Shown: in pieces, positions 1 to 8,018 of the stretch
How positions within the stretch are numbered: position 1 is the stretch's first letter
Layout: each line of letters opens with the position of its first letter
Assembly: GCA_002748415.1 (NCBI GenBank)
Contig: PDSI01000140.1
Span: forward strand, 1 to 48,002
Length of the DNA stretch: 48,002 nucleotides
Origin: Micrococcales bacterium
Lineage (GTDB): Bacteria > Actinomycetota > Actinomycetes > Actinomycetales > CAWJMD01
Direction of reading: 5' to 3'
Position numbers and translations under genes: made by a program
The notes under the pieces: model-generated
Database searches by the model: none
What the model was told of the DNA's origin: nothing
The model's input: only the letters and a program-made list of their open reading frames with translations

Positions 1-27
1 AAGGGGCGAGCGGTCCGCTCACCCCTT
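1..27 (-). terminator. Probable terminator of rplU-rpmA
   Basis: Inverted repeat of AAGGGG and CCCCTT arms with an inner GAGCG/CGCTC pair around a 3-base loop. In minus-strand RNA the single odd pair becomes a U-G wobble, giving a 12-pair hairpin ending in CCCCUU. It lies 46 bases downstream of the rpmA stop. Any following U-run would be outside the window. Confidence 0.65.
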
Positions 28-73
28 CAACACCGCTGCGCGGCGACCGCGGCGACAGTACCGACGCGCGACC

Positions 74-328
74 TCAGTCGGTCGCGACGACGCTCACGGT
101 GCGGCGACCGCGCCGAGTGCCGAACTCGACCGCACCGGCGGCCAGCGCGAACAGGGTGTCGTCGTTGCCACGGCCTACGTTGGTGCCGGGGTGGAAATGG
201 GTGCCGCGCTGGCGCACGATGATCTCACCGGTGTTCACCAGCTGACCCCCGTAACGCTTGACGCCCAGCCGCTGGGCATTGGAGTCGCGACCGTTACGGG
301 TGGAGCTTGCGCCTTTCTTGTGCGCCAT
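74..328 (-). CDS. rpmA: 50S ribosomal protein L27
   Basis: Structural protein of the large ribosomal subunit, whose N-terminus reaches the peptidyl-transferase centre. The 84-residue product has the family signature: the AHKKG-type start, the [17 protein letters not shown] stretch, and the [13 protein letters not shown] loop near the middle. The length is normal for L27. It lies 11 bases downstream of rplU on the same strand, the standard rplU-rpmA operon, and probably shares the promoter upstream of rplU. A strong hairpin follows the stop. In many actinobacteria obg comes next, but that would be outside this window. Confidence 0.97.
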   Translation of the reverse strand: MAHKKGASSTRNGRDSNAQRLGVKRYGGQLVNTGEIIVRQRGTHFHPGTNVGRGNDDTLFALAAGAVEFGTRRGRRTVSVVATD

Positions 329-339
329 GACGTACCGCC

Positions 340-645
340 TTAGGAGATATTGGTGATGCGGACCTGGGTCAGCTTGGAGCGGTAGCCCTGCCGACGCCGG
401 TATCCGGTCTTGTTCTTGTATCGCAGAATGCGAACCTTGGGGCCCTTGGTGTGCTCGAGGACCTCGCCGGTGACGCTGACCTTGGCCAGCGCGTCCGCGT
501 CGCAGGTCACGCGGTCCCCGTCGACCAGCAGGACCGGGGTCAGTTGCACAGTGCTGCCGCCGGTGGCGGCGACGCGGTCCATGGTGACGACGTCACCGAC
601 GGCGACCTTTTCCTGGCGCCCACCGGCACGGACAATCGCGTACAC
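340..645 (-). CDS. rplU: 50S ribosomal protein L21
   Basis: Large-subunit ribosomal protein that binds 23S rRNA. The 101-residue product begins [18 protein letters not shown] and carries the C-terminal basic [14 protein letters not shown] segment typical of L21, at normal length. The start is a GTG at 643-645, preceded by a purine-rich GGAAGTGAG stretch that can serve as ribosome binding site. First gene of rplU-rpmA. About 100 bases of untranslated leader separate it from a clear promoter, and that leader begins with a perfect hairpin (see separate entries). Confidence 0.97.
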   Translation of the reverse strand: MYAIVRAGGRQEKVAVGDVVTMDRVAATGGSTVQLTPVLLVDGDRVTCDADALAKVSVTGEVLEHTKGPKVRILRYKNKTGYRRRQGYRSKLTQVRITNIS

Positions 646-730
646 GACTCAACTCACTTCCGTTCGTTCGCTCGGATCTCATGTGTGGACGCGCCCAGGC
701 GAGCCGGGGCGTTTCGGACACACAGAGAAG

Positions 731-747
731 GGCACGACAAGCGTGCC
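731..747 (-). promoter_or_regulatory. Hairpin at 5' end of rplU leader
   Basis: Perfect inverted repeat: GGCACG, a 5-base loop, CGTGCC. Using the promoter at 756-785, transcription would start near 749, so this stem would form the first bases of the transcript. A 5' stabilising stem or part of an autoregulatory ribosomal-protein leader are both possible. The sequence shows only the hairpin and its position. Confidence 0.5.
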
Positions 748-755
748 GACCTCCA

Positions 756-785
756 AGAATAGGGACCGGGCACGGTTGCGGTCAA
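756..785 (-). promoter_or_regulatory. Sigma-70-type promoter of rplU-rpmA
   Basis: On the minus strand TTGACC (780-785) is separated by 18 bases from TATTCT (756-761). The -35 matches the consensus at 5 of 6 positions and the -10 has the TANNNT form. Expected start near 749, giving a leader of about 104 bases. Confidence 0.7.
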
Positions 786-954
786 ACAGGATAAGGAGCC
801 GCCCGAACGCAACCCCGCGCTGCAACGATTCAGTCACGACCGCACGTCCGCTGTCGTGTCATTACTCACTATGCAAGAATCCACGGCACCGTGCCTGTCC
901 GGCGGATGCCCACGAGCGCGCCACCGTGCGATTCGACCATGGAACGGAAGGTCA

Positions 955-3171
955 ATGAAGGATCAACTATTCGCGACATTGCAGAGAGTCGGCCGGGCGT
1001 TCATGCTCCCGATCGCTATTCTGCCGGTCGCCGGGCTCTTCCTGGGCATCGGCGGCTCGTTCACCAACGAGACCATGCTGGAAAGCTTCCGCCTGCAAGA
1101 CACGATGGGCGAAGGCACGTTCATCAACGACATCCTGCAGGTCATGAACGCGGCCGGCGGCATCATCTTCGCCAACCTGCCCATCATCTTCGCCATCGCC
1201 GTCGCGCTGGCGATGGCCCGGCAGAACAAAGCCGTCGCCGCGCTGGCCGGTGCCATCGGCTTCTTCGTCATGCACGCATCCATCGGCGCGGTCGAGGCAT
1301 TCCGGTTCCCTGAAGAGGTCCGGATTGCCTGCGACGAGGCCTATGCCACCGGCGGGGACACCACCGGGTGCCTGCCGGCCGGTTCGTTTGCCGACGTCGT
1401 CGGCATCAGCAGCCTCCAGATGGGCGTGTTCGGCGGCATCATCGTCGGCCTCGGGGTGGCCGCGCTGCACAACCGGTACCACAACATCAAGCTGCCGCAG
1501 GTACTCAGCTTCTTCGGCGGCGAGCGATTCGTGCCCATCGTCTCGGCCATCACCTACCTGGTGGTGGGCATCGTCATGGCGTACCTGTGGCCGTACGTGC
1601 AGATCGGCATCAACCAGCTGGGCGCGCTGGTACGTAACTCCGGCCTGGCCGGCACCTTGATCTACGGCATCATCGAACGTTCGCTCATCCCGTTCGGCCT
1701 GCACCACGTGTTCTACCTACCGTTCTGGCAGACCAGCCTCGGCGGCACCATGGAGGTATGCGGCAACACCATCCAAGGCGCGCAGAACATCTTCTTCGCC
1801 CAGCTCGGCTGCGGTGAGACAGAGAAGTTCAGCGTCGAGGCCACCCGGTTCATGGCCGGCAAGTTCCCGTTCATGATCTTCGGCCTGCCCGGCGCGGCGC
1901 TGGCCATGTACCAGGCAGCCAACCCGGCCAAGCGCAAGGTCGTCGGCTCGCTGCTGCTGTCGGCCACGGTGACCGCCATGCTGACCGGCATCACCGAGCC
2001 GCTCGAGTTCACCTTCCTGTTCGTCGCCCCGGTGTTGTACGTGATCCACGCGCTCCTGGCAGGTGTGTCGTTCATGCTCATGCACGCACTGGGAGTCGGC
2101 GTCGGGCAGACGTTCTCCGGCGGCCTGATCGACCTCACCCTGTTCGGCATCCTGCAAGGGCCGGGCAAGAGCAGTTGGTACTGGATCCCGATCGTCGGGG
2201 CGGTCTACTTCGTCATCTACTACTTCTTGTTCAAGTTCCTGATCGCGAGGTTCAACTTCAAGACTCCCGGCCGTGAGGACGACGACAGCGAGGTCAAGCT
2301 GTATTCCCGTTCGGACGTGGACGCCAAGACCGGGCGCAACACCTCTGCCGGGTCCAGCTCCGGCGCCGAGGGCGGCGGCACCGCGACCAAGGTCGACGAG
2401 GACACGATGCTCGCGGCCAGCGTGGTCAAGGGCCTCGGCGGGTTGGACAACATCACCGATGTGGACAACTGCATTACCCGGTTGCGCACCGAGGTCAAAG
2501 ACAGCTCGGTTGTCGATGACGCGCTGCTGAAGGCGACGGGCGCCTCCGGGGTGATGAAGTCCGGCCGCGGCGTGCAGATCATCTACGGGCCGCGGGTCAC
2601 CGCTGTCGCCCACGCTGTGCGCGAGTTCATCGAGAACCCGGTCGACGTGCCGGAACTCGAGGGTGGTGCCGCGGCCGCCGCAGCGGTGGAGTCGGCTCCG
2701 GAGCCGGCCACCGAACGGGTCGCCACCGTGGTCCGGGCCCCGCTGGCCGGGCAGGTTGTGGAGATGTCCGAGGTCGAGGACGCGGCTTTCGCCGGCGGCA
2801 TGGTCGGCCCCGGCCTGGCCATCAAGCCGACCAGCACCACCGTGGTCAGCCCCGTGCAGGGCACGGTCTTGATGGTGTTCCCCACCAAGCACGCCGTGGG
2901 GATCAAGACCGATACCGGTGTCGAACTGCTGATCCACATCGGGTTGGACACGGTGAAGCTGCAGGGCGACGGATTCGACGCCCACGTCGCCGCCGGAGAC
3001 GTCGTCGACGTCGGCACCCCGCTGATCACCTTCGACCCGGAGAAGATCAGCGCCGCCGGCTACTCGTTGACCACCCCCGTGGTGGTCACCAACGCCGCCA
3101 AGGTCGGTGACCCGATCCTGGTGGCCGCCGACGAGGTGAAGGAAGGCAACGGGCTGTTCGTGATCACGTGA
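955..3171 (+). CDS. ptsG: PTS glucose-type permease, EIICBA fusion
   Basis: Membrane sugar permease that takes up and phosphorylates its substrate using phosphate from HPr. In 738 residues it has a IIC membrane domain (about 1-430, with GITEPLEF at 345-352), a linker rich in G and S, a IIB domain (about 486-570, phospho-Cys 506 in TDVDNCITRLR), and a C-terminal IIA domain (about 585-738, with PTKHAVGI His 646 and IHIGLDTV His 661 as the active pair). The FGLHH motif and overall pattern resemble PtsG more than NagE, but substrate cannot be fixed from sequence. I start it at ATG 955 because GGAAGG lies just upstream and MKDQLFATLQRVGRAFMLPI is the normal N-terminus. An in-frame ATG at 856 would add 33 atypical residues. 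It stands alone, with no ptsH or ptsI nearby. Confidence 0.93.
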   Translation: MKDQLFATLQRVGRAFMLPIAILPVAGLFLGIGGSFTNETMLESFRLQDTMGEGTFINDILQVMNAAGGIIFANLPIIFAIAVALAMARQNKAVAALAGAIGFFVMHASIGAVEAFRFPEEVRIACDEAYATGGDTTGCLPAGSFADVVGISSLQMGVFGGIIVGLGVAALHNRYHNIKLPQVLSFFGGERFVPIVSAITYLVVGIVMAYLWPYVQIGINQLGALVRNSGLAGTLIYGIIERSLIPFGLHHVFYLPFWQTSLGGTMEVCGNTIQGAQNIFFAQLGCGETEKFSVEATRFMAGKFPFMIFGLPGAALAMYQAANPAKRKVVGSLLLSATVTAMLTGITEPLEFTFLFVAPVLYVIHALLAGVSFMLMHALGVGVGQTFSGGLIDLTLFGILQGPGKSSWYWIPIVGAVYFVIYYFLFKFLIARFNFKTPGREDDDSEVKLYSRSDVDAKTGRNTSAGSSSGAEGGGTATKVDEDTMLAASVVKGLGGLDNITDVDNCITRLRTEVKDSSVVDDALLKATGASGVMKSGRGVQIIYGPRVTAVAHAVREFIENPVDVPELEGGAAAAAAVESAPEPATERVATVVRAPLAGQVVEMSEVEDAAFAGGMVGPGLAIKPTSTTVVSPVQGTVLMVFPTKHAVGIKTDTGVELLIHIGLDTVKLQGDGFDAHVAAGDVVDVGTPLITFDPEKISAAGYSLTTPVVVTNAAKVGDPILVAADEVKEGNGLFVIT

Positions 3172-3187
3172 TCACCTGAGAAGGTGT

Positions 3188-3226
3188 GAGGGCCGGGGCG
3201 GCACACCGCGTGCCGCCCCGGCCCTC
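3188..3226. terminator. Bidirectional terminator, PTS gene and rne
   Basis: Perfect 17-bp inverted repeat (GAGGGCCGGGGCGGCAC and its complement) around a 5-base loop, between the convergent stops of the PTS gene (3171) and rne (3249). It lacks a T-run on either side, which is common for actinobacterial hairpins. Confidence 0.75.
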
Positions 3227-3248
3227 GCCACATCCGGCGGGCCACGCC

Positions 3249-6134
3249 CTAGCTATCGCCCACGGTCGTCGCCGGCGCGGTCACCCGGCGCCGCTTGCGC
3301 CGGGGACCGGAGTTCTCCTGAGTGTGCGGTCCGGCATCGGGTATCAGCGAGTGGGAGGAGTCGGCACCGGCGGTCTCAGCAGTGGCGTCGACCGGCGAGG
3401 GGGCGCCTGCCGGCACTGCGCTGTGCCCTGGCACTGCGCCGTCCGAAACCACTGCGCCGTCCGAAACCACGGCGTCATCCGAAGGTAGCGCGTCCTCCGG
3501 AGCTATTTCGCCGCCCGGGTCGGCTGCGGCAGCCACGGCGTCTTTCGCGGCCGAGCCACCGGAGTCCCGGCAACTGTCCGACGGCCCACCACCACGATCC
3601 TCCTTCTTGCTCTCCGCCCGCTGCTTGGCCTTGCGGGCCGCCTCAGCCACCCGTTGCGCCTCAGCCGCACCCTTGGGAGCCTCCTTGGCACCGGTCGGCA
3701 CGTCGTGCACGATCAGCCCGCGCCCCGCGCAATGCTCACACGGCTCGCTGAACGCCTCCAGCAACCCCTGCCCGACCCGCTTGCGGGTCATCTGCACCAA
3801 TCCCAGCGAGGTCACCTCGGCCACCTGATGTTTGGTGCGGTCGCGGCCAAGGCACTCCACCAGCCGACGCAGCACCAGGTCCCGGTTGGACTCCAGCACC
3901 ATATCGATGAAATCGATGACGATGATCCCGCCGATGTCACGCAACCGCAGCTGCCGCACGATCTCCTCGGCGGCCTCCAGGTTGTTACGGGTGACGGTCT
4001 CCTCCAGATTGCCGCCGGACCCGACGAACCGGCCGGTGTTGACGTCGACGACGGTCATCGCCTCGGTCCGGTCGATCACCAGCGACCCACCGGAGGGCAG
4101 CCACACCTTGCGATCCAGCGCTTTGGCGATCTGTTCGTCGACCCGGTTGGCCTCGAACACATCGCCCGGTTCCTCCCACTTGGTCACCCTTTCCGCCAGG
4201 TCGGGAGCGACCTCGTCGATGTACTCCTTGACCGTCGACCACGAATCGTCCCCGGCCACAGTCAGTTTGGTGAAGTCCTCGTTGAACACGTCCCGGATGA
4301 CCTTGACCGTCAGGTCGGGTTCACCGTGCAGCAGCGACGGCGCGTTGACCGACTCCGACCGGCGGGTGATCCGCTCATAGGTCTTGGTGAGCCGTTCGAC
4401 GTCGCGGCGCAATTCCTGTTCCGAGGCGCCCTCGGCGGCGGTCCGTACGATCACCCCGGCATCCTGCGGCACCACTTCGCGCAGGATCTTCTTCAGCCGG
4501 GACCGTTCCTTGTCCGGCAGTTTGCGGGAGATGCCGGTCATGTTCGCTCCCGGAACCAGCACCAAGTACCGGCCGGGCAGGCAGACCTGGCTGGTCAGCC
4601 GGGCCCCCTTGTGCCCGATCGGATCCTTGCTGACCTGGACCAACACCGTATCGCCGGGTTTCAGCACCAGCTCGATGCGGCGCTGCTTACCGCCGACCCC
4701 GGCCGCGTCCCAGTTCACCTCCCCCGCGTACAGGACGGCGTTGCGGCCCCGGCCGATGTCGACGAAGGCGGCTTCCATGCTCGGCAGCACGTTCTGCACC
4801 TTGCCCAGGTACACATTGCCGATGAGTGAACTCGCCTCCTTGCGGGCCACATAGTGCTCCACCAGCACCCCGTCCTCGAGCACCACCAGCTGCGTGCGGC
4901 CGGCGTGCTCACGCACGAACATCGTCCGCTCGACGCTCTCGCGCCGGGCCAGGAACTCCGCCTCGGTGATGATCGGACGGCGCCTGGACTGCTCACGACC
5001 TTCACGGCGGCGCTGCCGCTTGGCTTCCAGCCGGGTGGACCCCTTGACCCCGGTGACGTCGTCACGACGACGCGAGGACCGGACCTTGGTCACCGTGTTG
5101 GGTGGATCGTCCGGGGAGCCGTCGTCCGAGCTTGCGCCACTGCGGCGCCGCCGGCGCCGGCGGCGCCGGGAGCTCGACGAGGCTTGACCGTCGTCCTCCA
5201 CGGAGTCCTCGGAGTCCTCGAACTCCTCCGCACCGTCCTCATCGGCGCTGTCTTCGCCGTCGGCGGCCCGGCGACGCCGGCCCCGGCCACCGCGGCGGCG
5301 CCGGCGGCGGCGCCCACTGGTCGATTCCTCGGCGTCGTCGTCCTCGCCCGTGCCCTGCGCGTCATCGGCAAAGTCGTCGTCGACGTCGTCCTCGTCCGAG
5401 TCGTCGGGCCGGCCCTTGCGGCCTTGAGCGCGCCGGGGCTGGTCGTTGCCGCCCTGGTCGTTGTCGGCTTGGCTCCTGCGTGAGTCCGACTTCCTGCTCT
5501 CGCCGGTACTGCCGTCCACGACACTGGCGCCGCCCGCGGTACGGGCAGCCGGTGCCGCAGTCAGTTCCGGTGCTTGGAACAACAACAGCGGTGCGACCGC
5601 GCCGGCCGGTGCGCGCACGTCCACCGGATCCTCTTCGGCAGACTCGGTGGAGTTCTCCCCGGCATCGGATTCCTCCTCGGCAACGGCCGCGCCGCGGACA
5701 GCGGGCCCACCGGCGGGCTCTTCGCCGGCTGGCGCAACGTCCACCGGCTCGCTGCCCTCGCTGCGGCCGTCGTCGGTACCGGGGTCGACGGCTTCGCCGG
5801 TGCTCGCCTGCCCGCCGACTGATTCGTCGTGATCGTCGTCGGCCGCATCCGTACCCGTCTGGTGCCGGCCGGTCTCGGCGGTTCCCTGTCTGGCCTCGCG
5901 CGCCTCCTGCACGATCTCGCTGACATCCCGCTGGCCGCTGACCAGGTCCCGGATAGTTTGCAGATCCAGCTCCGAGGTGTCCCCGCCGGCCTGGGCGATC
6001 ACCTCGCCGGTGACCGGCTGCGCCCGATCAGGTCCCTCGCCCTGGGCCGCTTTCTCATGCATCTGCCCGAGGGCCTGCTCCAGCGCATCGATTTCCCACT
6101 GCCGGCTGCCCGGTTCCAGGTGTTCTTCGGTCAC
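3249..6134 (-). CDS. rne: Ribonuclease E/G family protein
   Basis: Endoribonuclease of mRNA decay and rRNA processing. 961 residues. Residues 1-390 are low-complexity, very acidic, with arginine runs near 275-290 and 323-331. The catalytic part starts near 404 with an S1 domain (SSLIGNVYLGKVQNVLPSME). The DNase I-like domain has VVDVNTGR (Asp 697) and IDFIDM (Asp 741 and 744), the magnesium-binding pattern. CEHC near 799-802 is the zinc link used for dimerisation. The C-terminal 150 residues are again disordered. Length is close to the mycobacterial enzyme, which also has a long N-terminal extension. The start is GTG 6134 with GGGAG upstream. Its position next to rplU-rpmA is the usual actinobacterial order, although here the PTS gene intervenes. 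Confidence 0.93.
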   Translation of the reverse strand: MTEEHLEPGSRQWEIDALEQALGQMHEKAAQGEGPDRAQPVTGEVIAQAGGDTSELDLQTIRDLVSGQRDVSEIVQEAREARQGTAETGRHQTGTDAADDDHDESVGGQASTGEAVDPGTDDGRSEGSEPVDVAPAGEEPAGGPAVRGAAVAEEESDAGENSTESAEEDPVDVRAPAGAVAPLLLFQAPELTAAPAARTAGGASVVDGSTGESRKSDSRRSQADNDQGGNDQPRRAQGRKGRPDDSDEDDVDDDFADDAQGTGEDDDAEESTSGRRRRRRRGGRGRRRRAADGEDSADEDGAEEFEDSEDSVEDDGQASSSSRRRRRRRRRSGASSDDGSPDDPPNTVTKVRSSRRRDDVTGVKGSTRLEAKRQRRREGREQSRRRPIITEAEFLARRESVERTMFVREHAGRTQLVVLEDGVLVEHYVARKEASSLIGNVYLGKVQNVLPSMEAAFVDIGRGRNAVLYAGEVNWDAAGVGGKQRRIELVLKPGDTVLVQVSKDPIGHKGARLTSQVCLPGRYLVLVPGANMTGISRKLPDKERSRLKKILREVVPQDAGVIVRTAAEGASEQELRRDVERLTKTYERITRRSESVNAPSLLHGEPDLTVKVIRDVFNEDFTKLTVAGDDSWSTVKEYIDEVAPDLAERVTKWEEPGDVFEANRVDEQIAKALDRKVWLPSGGSLVIDRTEAMTVVDVNTGRFVGSGGNLEETVTRNNLEAAEEIVRQLRLRDIGGIIVIDFIDMVLESNRDLVLRRLVECLGRDRTKHQVAEVTSLGLVQMTRKRVGQGLLEAFSEPCEHCAGRGLIVHDVPTGAKEAPKGAAEAQRVAEAARKAKQRAESKKEDRGGGPSDSCRDSGGSAAKDAVAAAADPGGEIAPEDALPSDDAVVSDGAVVSDGAVPGHSAVPAGAPSPVDATAETAGADSSHSLIPDAGPHTQENSGPRRKRRRVTAPATTVGDS
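3433..3468. repeat. 18-bp tandem repeat inside rne
   Basis: Two exact copies of ACTGCGCCGTCCGAAACC (3433-3450 and 3451-3468), encoding a duplicated six-residue unit in the disordered C-terminal tail of RNase E/G. A third, diverged copy may follow. Confidence 0.85.
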
Positions 6135-6257
6135 GAGAGTACTCCCGTCCTACCCGCTGGCCCCGTTCACACCCCGCACGGCACCGCGGGCGCTCGGTGT
6201 GCCTGGACCGTAGCTCCAGGCCGACCAAGTCGCTGACTACGCCCGCGCTCGCGCAAG

Positions 6258-6273
6258 GCGAGCCGGGGCTCGC
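6258..6273 (-). terminator. Candidate terminator of the DUF2344 gene
   Basis: Inverted repeat GCGAGCC, GG, GGCTCGC just downstream of the DUF2344 stop codon (6285-6287), in the 150-base gap before rne. A realistic hairpin would have five pairs and a 6-base loop, and no T-run follows. Confidence 0.4.
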
Positions 6274-6284
6274 GCGCGGCGCAA

Positions 6285-7190
6285 TTAGGCGCCGATGACC
6301 TCACGATCCGCTGCGAACGGGTCAGTCACTGACCGGCTCTCCTCGTCGAGCGGACCCTGCGCAAGCCGCGTCAGCAGTGCTGCCTGAGTGGGCGCGAGTC
6401 CATGCACGACGCGCAATGCGGCGAGGATGTCATCGGGTCGTACGGTTGGTGTGCTACGCCGGACGACCACTCGCAGTATCGCACATTCCAGGCATTGTCT
6501 AACTGAAAGCTCACCTGATCCGGACGCGACGTTGACCACACCAGGCGACCTGTCAACCGCGCCAGGCACCCGACCAGTCCCCTCGATGGCCACGTCCGGG
6601 CGGGCATGTGTATCCGTGAACAGCACTTCGCGCCCGATCGCCCAGAGGTCTTCGTCCCCGAGCACACGCAGATCCACCAGCGCGGCCCGCACCTCGAACC
6701 GGCGGATGCCCTTCTTGGTCATCCGGTCCACCTCGACCCGGTCCCGGCCGAGCAGCTCCTGCACCGCCGCCCGCGCTTCGTCGTCACTGACGCCGGGCAG
6801 ATCCATCCGCCATACCGATGCCTGCAACCGGTCGGTGATCCCGCCGGGCACCGCCGCAGTCACCGCATCGACGATGTCCAGGCCGGGCGGTAACGCCGCA
6901 TCCAACGCGGCCGCGACCCGGGCCGGGTCACACTCGCGCACCAGAGAGATCTCCACGTACTCCGCCTCGCTGGCCGCGCCGGTGGGCGCGGCATTGGCAT
7001 AGGAGATCTTCGGGTGTGGTGTGAACCCGGCCGAGTAGGCCATCGGTACCGCGCACCGGCGCAGCGCGCGTTCCAGCGCCCGCTGGAAGTCCCGGTGACT
7101 GGAGAACCGCAGCCGAGACCGTTTCGCGTAACGCAACCGGATCTTCTGCACCGGTGGCGGTGGTGGTGGCGTGTCGGGCTGACGAGCCAC
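6285..7190 (-). CDS. DUF2344 radical SAM-linked protein
   Basis: Family of unknown biochemical function that is normally encoded directly after, or fused to, a B12-binding/radical SAM protein (TIGR03936 and TIGR03960). 301 residues. After a proline run comes the diagnostic KIRLRYAKRSRLRFSSHRDF segment, then HPKISYANAAPTGAASEAEY. I place the start at GTG 7190, which has TGAGG eight bases upstream and sits 19 bases after the pspA stop. An in-frame ATG at 7352 would run through pspA and add 54 unrelated residues. Its radical SAM partner lies about 2.8 kb upstream, separated by pspA and a TPM gene, which is unusual. Confidence 0.85.
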   Translation of the reverse strand: MARQPDTPPPPPPVQKIRLRYAKRSRLRFSSHRDFQRALERALRRCAVPMAYSAGFTPHPKISYANAAPTGAASEAEYVEISLVRECDPARVAAALDAALPPGLDIVDAVTAAVPGGITDRLQASVWRMDLPGVSDDEARAAVQELLGRDRVEVDRMTKKGIRRFEVRAALVDLRVLGDEDLWAIGREVLFTDTHARPDVAIEGTGRVPGAVDRSPGVVNVASGSGELSVRQCLECAILRVVVRRSTPTVRPDDILAALRVVHGLAPTQAALLTRLAQGPLDEESRSVTDPFAADREVIGA

Positions 7191-7209
7191 AACGCGGACC
7201 TCAGGGGCG

Positions 7210-7947
7210 TCAGCCGCCGATGCTGGCCTGGCCACCGCCACCCTTGAGGGCAGCCAGCCTGGCCTCCAACTCGGTCTGCGCGGACAGGTCGTCCAAGGAC
7301 TCGAACTGGGCTTCCATCGAGCTGGCGGCGAGCTCGACCTTGCCGGCGGCAAGTGCCTCCTGGCGGCGCACCCGTTCCTCGAACTGGCCCAACTCGCTGG
7401 TGGGATCCATCACGTCGATCTTGCCGATGGCGTCCATGACCTGGTTCTGAGCGTTGGCGGCCTTGGACCGGGCGACCAGTTCGTGGCGCTTGCGCTTGAG
7501 GTCGTCCAGACGCATGCGCATCTGGTCCAGCCCGCTCTTCAGCTTGTTGACCACCTCGGTCTGCGCGGCGATCTGCGGGTCGGCGATGCGGATCTCCTCT
7601 TCGAAGTCCATCTGCCGCTTCAGGGCGAACTTGGCCAGGTTGTCGAACCGGTCGGCCTCACCGGTGTTGCCCGCTTGGCGCAACTGGTCGGCTCGCTGCG
7701 AGGCAGCCATCGCCTTGGAGCCCCACTCCTGTACGGCCTGCTGATCCTCAGCCTTGTCCGCCTCCAGCATACGGAGATTGCCGATGGTGGCGGCGGTTGA
7801 TTCCTCGGCCTCGGCGATGGAGTTGGTGAAGTCCCGGATCAGCTGATCCAGCATCTTCTCCGGATCCTCCGCCCGGTCGATGAGGGCGTTGAGGTTGGCA
7901 CGGGTCAACTGGGCGATGCGGCCGAGGATGCTCTGCTTCTGCGCCAT
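7210..7947 (-). CDS. pspA: PspA/IM30 family membrane-stress protein
   Basis: PspA/IM30 (ESCRT-III-like) proteins bind the inner face of the cytoplasmic membrane and help maintain it under stress. The 245-residue product is almost wholly alpha-helical with long charged coiled coils and no membrane segment. The N-terminus (ILGRIAQLTRANLNALIDRA, then EDPEKMLDQLIRDF) is the amphipathic first helix and family signature. A strong AAGGAG binding site precedes ATG 7947. It sits 71 bases after the TPM-domain gene and is probably cotranscribed with it. Both genes suggest an envelope function in the middle of the radical SAM cluster. No ClgR or PspC-like regulator is seen nearby. Confidence 0.92.
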   Translation of the reverse strand: MAQKQSILGRIAQLTRANLNALIDRAEDPEKMLDQLIRDFTNSIAEAEESTAATIGNLRMLEADKAEDQQAVQEWGSKAMAASQRADQLRQAGNTGEADRFDNLAKFALKRQMDFEEEIRIADPQIAAQTEVVNKLKSGLDQMRMRLDDLKRKRHELVARSKAANAQNQVMDAIGKIDVMDPTSELGQFEERVRRQEALAAGKVELAASSMEAQFESLDDLSAQTELEARLAALKGGGGQASIGG

Positions 7948-8018
7948 GCTGGTTTCTCCTTGTGTGAGTGAGTGAATGAGTGCTGTTGACGTTGTGTTGG
8001 CCGTCGCGGCTGGGCCAG

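Larger units (their letters stand above)
646..954. other. Divergent intergenic region rplU / PTS permease
   Basis: 309 bases between divergent genes. The minus-strand side holds the rplU promoter and a leader with a hairpin. On the plus-strand side I see no convincing -35/-10 pair for the PTS gene, only its ribosome binding site GGAAGG just before the start at 955. No small conserved gene is recognised here. Confidence 0.6.

Noticed and set aside
856..954. 33-residue N-terminal extension of the PTS permease
   Set aside because: The stretch is unlike the family and a good binding site lies before ATG 955.
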